Shown here: in pieces, positions 7,090-12,836 of the stretch
Layout: each line of letters begins with the position of its first letter
How positions within the stretch are numbered: position 1 is the first letter of the stretch
Source of the DNA: JACRBR01 sp964371355
GTDB taxonomy: Bacteria; Chloroflexota; Dehalococcoidia; DSTF01; JACRBR01
Length of the DNA: 16,910 nucleotides
Assembly (NCBI GenBank): GCA_964371355.1
Contig: CAYJMG010000045.1
Location: 1-16,910, forward strand
Direction of reading: 5' to 3'
Notes under the pieces: model-generated
Database searches by the model: none
What the model was told of the DNA's origin: nothing
Seen by the model: only the letters and a program-made list of their open reading frames with translations
Translations under genes and position numbers: made by a program

Positions 7090-7296
7090 ATGCGCCACGG
7101 CATCCTCAAGGCCTTCGACAACACCACCTATACCGCCACAGTCCAGCTCACCGGCTCCCTCGCGGGATGGCTCCGCACGGTCCCCGTCAGCCGCGCCATC
7201 CCCACCGCCGAGATGACCGCCGGTCGCAAAGTCGCTGTCGAGACCTTCGACCCCTCCAACCCGGCCGACACCGTCCTCGTCGCCGTCTGGACCTAA
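7090..7296 (+). CDS. Small OB-like baseplate protein, last gene of the phage-derived block
   Basis: 68 residues, preceded by a good ribosome site (AGGAG, 7078-7082, seven bases before the ATG). It is almost all short beta strands: HGILKAFDNTTYTATVQLTG, LRTVPVSRAIP, GRKVAVETFD, TVLVAVWT. The spacing resembles the small five-stranded OB barrels of phage baseplate or spike proteins (gp45/gpV-like), in which G.V..FD....A.V.L is common. It carries no spike tip or metal-binding HxH. Its position directly after the hub gene fits a baseplate role. The family is inferred from strand pattern and context only. It is convergent with the YqeK gene, and a heptamer array lies between them. Confidence 0.6.
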   Translation: MRHGILKAFDNTTYTATVQLTGSLAGWLRTVPVSRAIPTAEMTAGRKVAVETFDPSNPADTVLVAVWT

Positions 7297-7350
7297 CCGG
7301 CGACCTCGCCGAACGAACGCATCAGTGACCCCATGCCCCCTCCTCCACTT

Positions 7351-7385
7351 GTCCCCTGTCCGCTGTCCGCTGTCCACTGTCCCCT
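7351..7385. repeat. Heptanucleotide array, GTCCNCT type
   Basis: Five exact-length units: GTCCCCT, GTCCGCT, GTCCGCT, GTCCACT, GTCCCCT, followed by decayed pieces up to about 7404 (CCCCGCTCCCT, GTCCTCC). Only the fifth base of the unit varies. The array meets the stop codon of the minus-strand YqeK gene (7384-7386). Confidence 0.88.
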
Positions 7386-8007
7386 ATCCCCGCTCCCTGT
7401 CCTCCACACTCTGTGTCTCGTGGTGAACCCCATCCCGTCGAGCAGCAAGCAGCTCGTTCCGCGCCGCCACCGTATGCGAGTGCAGCGGCCATCCCGACTC
7501 CAGCGCCACACGCACGTGGTACTCCAGATACGCCAGCAGCGCCGCGTCCAGGTCCGTCTCCGCCAGCTCCGCCACCCGCTGCACCTCCGCCGCACGCGCG
7601 CGTTTCTCCGGCTCGATCTTGTCCGCGATGAACAACACCTTCTGCAGACGCGTCATCCCCTCGTTCGCCGTCGTGTGATACGCCACCGCACCCAGCACGT
7701 CGCCGTCCATGATCCCGTAACGCTCCTGCAGGATCGGCACCGCCAGCGGTCCGTGCAGCAGGATCGGCGCCAGCCGGTCCGCCGGGTCCAGCGCGTATCC
7801 TTGCTCCCGCGCGATCGTTAGCAGTCGCTCGTCGCTGTGCGCCCGCAGCAGGTCGTGCGCCAGCACCGCAATCGTCATCGCCTGCCGATCGACGCCGTGG
7901 ATCTCAGCCAGCCGGCGCGCCTCCTCCTGCACGCGGATCACGTGCTCGGCGAGCCCCGCCGGCACCTTCAGCAGCGCCGCCCGCAACAGCTCCTCAGCGT
8001 CGTTCAT
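7384..8007 (-). CDS. yqeK: YqeK-type HD-domain hydrolase (bis(5'-nucleosyl)-tetraphosphatase, symmetrical)
   Basis: 207 residues. YqeK proteins cleave Ap4A symmetrically to two ADP using a di-metal HD site in the cytoplasm. The expected residues are in order: His22 in LAEHVIRV, His51-Asp52 in VLAHDLL, His85 in LLHGPLA, His111 in VAYHTT, and Asp129 in FIADKIEPEKR, which is the family signature block. The length is near the usual 185-210. The last 12 or so residues (HHETQSVEDRERG) run into a heptamer array that supplies the TAG stop, so the C-terminus may be repeat-derived. It lies 93 bases downstream of the CmcI-like gene on the same strand and may be co-transcribed with it. It is not in the common nadD-yqeK-rsfS cluster. 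No clear Shine-Dalgarno precedes the ATG. Confidence 0.9.
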   Translation of the reverse strand: MNDAEELLRAALLKVPAGLAEHVIRVQEEARRLAEIHGVDRQAMTIAVLAHDLLRAHSDERLLTIAREQGYALDPADRLAPILLHGPLAVPILQERYGIMDGDVLGAVAYHTTANEGMTRLQKVLFIADKIEPEKRARAAEVQRVAELAETDLDAALLAYLEYHVRVALESGWPLHSHTVAARNELLAARRDGVHHETQSVEDRERG

Positions 8008-8100
8008 CGCTCAACCCCAGATCGATCATCGACACCCGAAACCGGCTCATCCACCCTCGGACGGCCTCCCGAATCTGGATCCGGCGCCCTGGCGGGCCGC

Positions 8101-8835
8101 CTACCGAGTCCGTCGCAGGAACCCGCCCGGGCAGAACGACACCATCAGCCGGTCGCACGACGCGTCCACCTCGAACTCCGGGCGCTCCCTCAGGAACTGC
8201 TCGATGGCGACCAACGGGCTCTGACCGCGTTCCAGGCCGGCTCCCTCCTGCGCCTCCAGCACCCGCACGATCGTGTCGAACACGACGAGATATCCGCCGG
8301 CCGGCACGAAGTCCGCGTACGCCCGCAACTCCCGCAACACGTGCTCCGCGCGGTGGTCAGAGTCCAGCGCCACCATGATCGCCTTCTCACCGCCGATGGC
8401 CTCACGCACCCCGCTCACCGTCTGGGGCGCTGCCGAGTCCCCGGTGATCAGCGTCACGCGGTCGCCGTACGCGTGCCCCTGCACCGCAGCGATCGTCTCG
8501 GACGAATGGTTCACGTCGACCGAGATCACCCGCCCGTCGCCCAGCAGCGACAGCATCGACGCGTAGAAGATCGCCGTCCCTCCGCCGAACGTCCCCGTCT
8601 CCACGATCACCCGCGGCCGCGTCCGCTCGATCAGCTCCTGCATGATCATGAGGTCGTTCGGAAGCTGCAGCACCGGCATCCCCAGCCACCGCACGGTCCA
8701 GTGGTGATTGTTCGCGTACGCGGTCGCCGTCCAGCGGTCCGCCAGTGCCTGCATCGCCGCCCGGTCGGTCAGACGCGTCGACCGCGTCGCCCGCGCGTAC
8801 GCCTTCGTCAGCGCCGGGGCCAGTCGTCCGAACAT
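8101..8835 (-). CDS. CmcI-family SAM-dependent methyltransferase/hydroxylase-like protein
   Basis: 244 residues from the ATG at 8835, chosen because AGGGAG lies nine bases before it. An in-frame ATG at 8853 would add six residues but has its ribosome site too close. The sequence has the cephalosporin hydroxylase (CmcI) / rhamnosyl O-methyltransferase pattern: PNDLMIMQELI, the SAM-binding loop RVIVETGTFGGGTAIFYASM (residues 75-94), the acidic strand end RVISVDVN, a DSDH motif (158-161), ELRAYADFVPAGGYLVVFDT, and a C-terminal FEVDASCDRLMVSFCPGGFL. Related proteins methylate small molecules or cell-surface sugars. The exact substrate is unknown. The gene is divergent from the PHP hydrolase across a 102-base gap, so both may share a control region. 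Confidence 0.85.
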   Translation of the reverse strand: MFGRLAPALTKAYARATRSTRLTDRAAMQALADRWTATAYANNHHWTVRWLGMPVLQLPNDLMIMQELIERTRPRVIVETGTFGGGTAIFYASMLSLLGDGRVISVDVNHSSETIAAVQGHAYGDRVTLITGDSAAPQTVSGVREAIGGEKAIMVALDSDHRAEHVLRELRAYADFVPAGGYLVVFDTIVRVLEAQEGAGLERGQSPLVAIEQFLRERPEFEVDASCDRLMVSFCPGGFLRRTR

Positions 8836-8870
8836 GACGGCGCACTCCCTCATCACTCCCGGCCGGCCAC

Positions 8871-8882
8871 GCCCGCGCGGGC
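8871..8882. promoter_or_regulatory. 12-base palindrome in the divergent gap between CmcI-like and PHP genes
   Basis: GCCCGCGCGGGC is a perfect inverted repeat lying 18 bases upstream of the candidate -10 at 8901. It could be an operator, but in DNA this GC-rich such palindromes also arise by chance. Confidence 0.25.
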
Positions 8883-8900
8883 CCCCGACAGCGTACGGCC

Positions 8901-8906
8901 TATACT
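8901..8906 (+). promoter_or_regulatory. Candidate -10 element for the PHP hydrolase gene
   Basis: TATACT stands out in a GC-rich gap, 31 bases before the ATG at 8938. The same hexamer occurs on the minus strand before the antitoxin gene. No clear -35 is visible. Confidence 0.4.
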
Positions 8907-8937
8907 GTGGGCACTCCATTCCGAAGGACCTGACCTC

Positions 8938-10389
8938 ATGCGCAAGAAGCTCCGGATCGAAGGCATCGCCGCCCCCGAACAGGCCCGCGGCGAGTACGTC
9001 TACATCCCCTTCGAGGTTCCGCCCGGCGCACGCCGCATCGACGTGAACTACCACTACGAGAATCAGGTCGTTGGCGCCCAGGAGTTCAACGCTGGCAACA
9101 ACATCGATATCGGGGTCTTCGACGTCCGCGGCCACGACTTCCTGCACGGCGGCTTCCGCGGCTGGAGCGGCGGCGCCCGCTCCACCTTCTACATCACGCC
9201 CGACGCGGCCACGCCCGGCTATCTGCGCGGCCCGCTCCAGCCCGGCGAGTGGACGATCATGTTCGGCCTCTCGAAGATCGACGAGCCCTCACGCTACCGC
9301 GTGAACATCGAGATGGAACTCGATCCCAACGCCGAAGCGGCTGCCGAGTCCGTCGAAGTGCCCGTCCCCGGCGGTAACGTCCTGCGCGAGGCCGTCGCCG
9401 GTGCCTCGAACGGCAGCGGCGGCCGCTGGTATCGCGGGGACCTCCACGCCCACAGCGAGCACTCCGACGGCGCCAACACCGTCGAAGAGATCGTCGACTA
9501 CGTCCACCGCGCCGGCCTCGACTACTTCGCCCTCACCGACCACAACACCATCAGTCACTGGGACGAACTCGCCCGGCTCCAGCAGCGCGGCGGCCCGACG
9601 CTGCTCATCGCCGGTGAAGAGATCACCATGTACACCGGCCACGCCAACGTCTGGGGCCTCGACGGCTGGATCGACTTCCGCGGCACCGACGCCGACCGCG
9701 TCCAGCGCCTCATCGAGCACGCCAACCAGCGCGGCTCCATGTTCTCCATCAACCACCCGGACTCACCCATCCCGTGGAAGCACAACAGCGTCCACGGCTA
9801 CCAGGCCGTCGAGGTCTGGAACGCCCCCTGGCGCTACTACAACGAGCCCGCCCTCATCCGCTGGCAATACCACCTCAACAGCGGCCAGCGCATGGTCGCC
9901 GTCGGCGGCAGCGACTCACACTGCGTCCCGCCGGCCGAAATGACGCAGCCCAACGGCCCCGGCGAGCCCTGCACGTGGGTCTGGGTCGAAGGCCCGCTCA
10001 CTCAGAAGGCCGTCCTCGACGCCGTCGCCGCCGGCCGTGTGTTCATCTCCGAGGCCCCTAACGGCCCCATGCTCGACCTCCGCGCCGATGCCGACGGCGA
10101 TGGCGCATTCGAGCTGGTCGCGGGCGATGCTTTCCAGCCCCAGCGCGGCCAGAAGGTGCGCTTCCACGCGAAGTACCGCGGCCCCGATGGCAAGCACCTG
10201 CGCTACTTCACGAAGAAAGGCCTCGAGCGCGACGTAGTCGCCGAGACCGAGGACTTCGACGACGAGTTCGAGTTGCGCTGCGACGGCGATGACTACCTCC
10301 GCGTCGAGTGCCGCGGCTTCCGCGGCCGCCCCGACCGCGGCGAAGTCGTCCATGCCCTCACCAACCCCATCTACTGGGGCAAGTGGTAG
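8938..10389 (+). CDS. PHP-domain metallohydrolase, CehA/McbA type
   Basis: 483 residues from ATG 8938; GAAGGA lies about ten bases before it. The open frame continues far upstream, but that part is antisense to the CmcI-like gene. Residues 1-150 form a beta-rich N-terminal domain (YVYIPFEVPPGARRIDVNYHY, PGEWTIMFG). Residues about 165-400 are the PHP domain: GDLHAHSEHSDG (His170, His172, Asp177), LTDHN (Asp201, His202), AGEEIT (Glu227/228), TGHANVWG (His235), INHPD (His273) and GGSDSH (Asp326, His328), a complete metal-ligand set. The C-terminal part (about 400-483) is another beta domain. CehA/McbA proteins act as phosphoesterases or carbamate hydrolases; the substrate cannot be told here. 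No signal peptide is seen, so it is probably cytoplasmic. Confidence 0.92.
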   Translation: MRKKLRIEGIAAPEQARGEYVYIPFEVPPGARRIDVNYHYENQVVGAQEFNAGNNIDIGVFDVRGHDFLHGGFRGWSGGARSTFYITPDAATPGYLRGPLQPGEWTIMFGLSKIDEPSRYRVNIEMELDPNAEAAAESVEVPVPGGNVLREAVAGASNGSGGRWYRGDLHAHSEHSDGANTVEEIVDYVHRAGLDYFALTDHNTISHWDELARLQQRGGPTLLIAGEEITMYTGHANVWGLDGWIDFRGTDADRVQRLIEHANQRGSMFSINHPDSPIPWKHNSVHGYQAVEVWNAPWRYYNEPALIRWQYHLNSGQRMVAVGGSDSHCVPPAEMTQPNGPGEPCTWVWVEGPLTQKAVLDAVAAGRVFISEAPNGPMLDLRADADGDGAFELVAGDAFQPQRGQKVRFHAKYRGPDGKHLRYFTKKGLERDVVAETEDFDDEFELRCDGDDYLRVECRGFRGRPDRGEVVHALTNPIYWGKW

Positions 10390-10528
10390 CATCCCAACTA
10401 AGTCATCCCGTGCGAAAGTCCGGTCCCCGCGAAGCTGCAGTTCCGCCCGCGCCGGTGCCCGCGGAGCCGAACCCCACGGCAACGAGAGACGCGCTGCGGA
10501 GTCTGGGCAGCCGCCGCGGTCAAGAACC

Positions 10529-10948
10529 TCACTCCGGCATCAGGATCGTGAACCCCTCGGCCTGAAAGTCCCTGTCAGTCGTCAGGATCTCCGTGATGCC
10601 CATCGCCTTCGCGATCACCATCGAGGTGCAGTCCGCGAGGCTGTATCGCTTGTCCGCACGGGAGCGGTACAGGCTGAGGGCCTCATCGAGGACGTCGTTG
10701 GTGAGGTCGACGATCTCTACAGCTCGACTAGCCTTGAGCCGGCCTACCAGACCCGCCGCAGTGACCCTGCCCGACGGGCCTTTGCGAGAGAACCACGCCA
10801 GCACCTCCAGGATCACGGCCCACGACGTTACCAGTCGGACCGGCTGCGATCCGAGCGCCATCGCCAGCGCGCCGGCGAGTTCGTGCCTGGGATCGCCTGT
10901 GAAGAGGAGAGCAACGTAGTAGGACGTATCGACGAAGATGCGTCGCAT
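10529..10948 (-). CDS. PIN-domain toxin (VapC-like)
   Basis: 139 residues, the normal VapC size. PIN RNases cleave RNA with a magnesium site of conserved acids. These are visible: Asp7 in FVDTSYYVAL, Glu48 in VILEVLAW, Asp106 in YSLADCTSMVIAKAMGI, and Asp125/Asp127 in TTDRDF. The order and spacing are typical, so the active site looks intact. Its ATG follows directly on the TAG stop of the small upstream gene with no base between, the usual antitoxin-toxin coupling. A GGAG-containing stretch lies about 13 bases upstream. Its C-terminus (EGFTILMPE) is the usual ending. The gene is convergent with the PHP hydrolase across a 139-base gap in which I see no gene or strong hairpin. Confidence 0.92.
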   Translation of the reverse strand: MRRIFVDTSYYVALLFTGDPRHELAGALAMALGSQPVRLVTSWAVILEVLAWFSRKGPSGRVTAAGLVGRLKASRAVEIVDLTNDVLDEALSLYRSRADKRYSLADCTSMVIAKAMGITEILTTDRDFQAEGFTILMPE

Positions 10949-11140
10949 CTAAGGAAGGAGCTCCTGCAGCTCTTCCTCCACGCATCCCGATGCATCCTTC
11001 GGATACCGAGCAAGCTCACTTTTCGGAATCGCCTTACCCAGGGCAATGATGTCAGAGAAGAGCGTCGGGTCGAGTTCACCCAACGTCTTCGGCTTCCGCC
11101 CGTCGCGCTTCGGCTTCGCCGGCGTCCGCTTCGTAACCAT
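10949..11140 (-). CDS. Probable antitoxin partner of the PIN toxin (unrecognised family)
   Basis: 63 residues from ATG 11140 to a TAG that abuts the toxin start. The N-terminus is strongly basic (TKRTPAKPKRDGRKPK, residues 3-18), which could contact DNA. The rest (FSDIIALGKAIPKSELARYPKD, then acidic CVEEELQELLP) looks like a helical tail that could wrap a toxin. I do not recognise an AbrB, RHH or Phd domain with confidence. A TATACT hexamer lies nine bases before the ATG, and there is no Shine-Dalgarno sequence, so the message is probably leaderless. Size, order and zero-base spacing to a PIN gene are the main evidence for the antitoxin role. Autorepression would be expected from other such pairs but is not shown here. 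Confidence 0.75.
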   Translation of the reverse strand: MVTKRTPAKPKRDGRKPKTLGELDPTLFSDIIALGKAIPKSELARYPKDASGCVEEELQELLP

Positions 11141-11149
11141 CGCGCACCC

Positions 11150-11155
11150 AGTATA
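11150..11155 (-). promoter_or_regulatory. Candidate -10 element of the toxin-antitoxin operon
   Basis: On the minus strand this reads TATACT and ends nine bases before the antitoxin ATG. Transcription would begin within a few bases of the start codon. It lies only five bases past the stop of the kinase gene. Confidence 0.45.
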
Positions 11156-11160
11156 CCCAC

Positions 11161-11760
11161 TCACCCCGGCCCCACCACGTCCGCACTCACTGCCGCCGAG
11201 GCGCGCGACTCCAGCCCGCGCACCCACGCGTTGTACGCCCGCGGCTGACGAAACCGCAGCACCCACACGCCCGCAAGCTCCGGCCGCGAGAAGTGCTCCG
11301 GGTACGACACCCGGTACTTCCGGTGCGTCGTCCATGCCCATGTGAACAGCGAATCCTTCGAGAAGAACTGCGACCGGATCGATTCGCGGTTCCCCGCCCA
11401 CAACTCCTGGCGGCGCACGATTCGCCCCACCGTCCGCCGCACCAGCCGCCACATCGTCAGCCACAAGGGGAAGTCCAGCCACACGATCGCGTCCGCCTGC
11501 GCCCACGTGATGTCCATCACCAGCGTCGCGTACCCGCCGTCCGTCACCCATCGCTCGCGCCCCGCCACTGCCGCGCGCACCCGCTCCCGGAAGACGCTCG
11601 GCTCGGCCGCCGTCCAGGCCGGCCCCCAGTACAGCGCGTCCAGCTCGACGTGGTGCGCCTCCAACGCCCGCGCGATCCGCGCTCCCGCCGTCGTCTTCCC
11701 CGAGCCCGTCACGCCCAGCACGACGACGCGCCGCAGGTCTTCCTCGACCATCTCGCCCAT
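11161..11760 (-). CDS. P-loop nucleoside/nucleotide kinase-like protein (adenylate kinase/FlaR-type)
   Basis: 199 residues. A Walker A loop, GVTGSGKTT (residues 16-24), follows the first strand RRVVVLG. A short helix then leads to HHVELDALYWGPAW, the pattern of small adenylate-kinase-like proteins often called topology modulation (FlaR) proteins. WVTDGGYATLVMDITWAQADAIVWLDFPLWLTMWRLVRRT is the second hallmark block, with a D-x-P after the strand. A basic lid-like region (GRIVRRQELWAGNRESI) follows. Members phosphorylate a nucleotide or other small substrate; the true substrate of this group is unsettled. Met4 (ATG at 11751) is an alternative start with GGAG ten bases upstream, whereas the first ATG has GGAG only one base away. 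It lies 129 bases downstream of scpA. Confidence 0.8.
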   Translation of the reverse strand: MGEMVEEDLRRVVVLGVTGSGKTTAGARIARALEAHHVELDALYWGPAWTAAEPSVFRERVRAAVAGRERWVTDGGYATLVMDITWAQADAIVWLDFPLWLTMWRLVRRTVGRIVRRQELWAGNRESIRSQFFSKDSLFTWAWTTHRKYRVSYPEHFSRPELAGVWVLRFRQPRAYNAWVRGLESRASAAVSADVVGPG

Positions 11761-11889
11761 GCTCCAGGTGTCGTTGATCGCTCGTATCGCGCGAGTTCTC
11801 GAAGAGTCGCCGCCCGAAGGGCCACAGAAAGAGACCGGGCACGGCCCGCGCGTCCGCCGCCTCGCCGCTCCGGAAGAAGACGCCTCGCG

Positions 11890-12774
11890 CTACTGCGCCG
11901 CCGGAGCCGCCACGGGCTCCTCGCCCTGTGTGGCGCCGGGCTCTTCGTCCTCGACTGGTACCAGCACGATGTCCGCGAATGCCGCGTCCTGCATCGCGTC
12001 CAGCACACGCGACTTGATCAGCTCCAGCACCGCCATGAACGACACGATAATCTCCATCCGCGTCTGGCACTCCAGCATCAGCGCCCGGAAGCTCAACCGC
12101 CCCCGGTCCAGCAGTTGCTCGCGGATGTGCGCCACCTTCTCCCGCACCGTGATCCGGTGCGGCCGGATCACCGGCTGTGGCTCCTCCTCCGGCACCCGCG
12201 TCAGGGCCAGCTCCACCAGCTCCCGCAGCAGGTCCAGCGTGATCCCGTCCAGCCCCAGCGGCGGCGGCAGCTCCGGCGGCGGTGCGATCCGCGGGTACGA
12301 GTGTAGCCCCGCCTGCTCGATGACCCGTAGCTGCCCCGCGGCCTCCTTGAACAGCTTGTACTCCCGCAACTGCCGCGCCAGATCGTCCGTCGGATCCTCG
12401 TACTCCGACAGCAGATCCTGCTCCGTCTTCGGCCGCGGCAACAACGCGCGCGACTTCAACAGGAGCAGCCGGGCGCCGATGTAGATGAAGTCCGCCAGCG
12501 CATCGAGGTTGAGCTGCTCGCTCGAGCGGAGGTACTCCATGTACTGATCCGCCACCTGCACCAGCGCGATGTTCGTGATGTCGAGCTCTTCCCGCTCGAT
12601 CAGGTGCAGCAACAGGTCCAGCGGCCCCTGGAAGATCGGCAGCGCCAGTTGAAACGCCCCGCCGTCGTCGACCTGTTCCGCCTGCGCCGGCGCCACATCA
12701 TCAGCAGTGCGCGGATCCTCCGCGACGGCGACGGTGGCATCAGGCGCGCCCTGCGACGGCGCGGCGTCGTCCAT
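11890..12774 (-). CDS. scpA: Segregation and condensation protein A (kleisin)
   Basis: 294 residues from ATG 12774, which has CGGAG four bases upstream. The first ATG (12795, seven residues longer) is preceded closely by a -10-like hexamer and could serve a leaderless message. ScpA is the kleisin that bridges SMC heads in the SMC-ScpAB complex and is needed for chromosome organisation. Signature segments are FQGPLDLLLHLIEREELDI (the N-terminal SMC neck-binding helix), ADFIYIGARLLLLKSRALLP, a middle region with DDLARQLREYKLFKEAA, and the C-terminal winged helix SFRALMLECQTRMEIIVSFMAVLELIKSRVL. An acidic, Ala-rich tail precedes the N-terminal domain. scpB, normally next to scpA, is not in this window. 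Confidence 0.93.
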   Translation of the reverse strand: MDDAAPSQGAPDATVAVAEDPRTADDVAPAQAEQVDDGGAFQLALPIFQGPLDLLLHLIEREELDITNIALVQVADQYMEYLRSSEQLNLDALADFIYIGARLLLLKSRALLPRPKTEQDLLSEYEDPTDDLARQLREYKLFKEAAGQLRVIEQAGLHSYPRIAPPPELPPPLGLDGITLDLLRELVELALTRVPEEEPQPVIRPHRITVREKVAHIREQLLDRGRLSFRALMLECQTRMEIIVSFMAVLELIKSRVLDAMQDAAFADIVLVPVEDEEPGATQGEEPVAAPAAQ

Positions 12775-12802
12775 CTCGCTCCGTTCCCACGTCATCCCGG
12801 GG

Positions 12803-12808
12803 ATAATA
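12803..12808 (-). promoter_or_regulatory. Candidate -10 element for scpA
   Basis: On the minus strand this reads TATTAT, one mismatch to TATAAT, seven bases before the upstream ATG (12795). It lies in the short gap between the HD-GYP stop (12837) and scpA, so scpA may have its own promoter. Confidence 0.4.
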
Positions 12809-12836
12809 GCAGTTCGAGGATCCGCCCGTCCCAGCC

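Noticed and set aside
3007..7296. Complete prophage or tailocin
   Set aside because: Capsid, portal, terminase, sheath, tube, tape measure and lysis genes are all absent from the window.
7351..7385. CRISPR array
   Set aside because: The repeats are 7 bases with no spacers and there are no cas genes.
7837..8937. Long upstream extension of the PHP hydrolase frame
   Set aside because: It is antisense to yqeK and the CmcI-like gene; the family start and a ribosome site are at 8938.
11141..12070. Long upstream extension of the antitoxin frame on the minus strand
   Set aside because: It is an out-of-frame reading of the kinase gene and scpA, rich in Gly/Arg/Ala, with no domain features.
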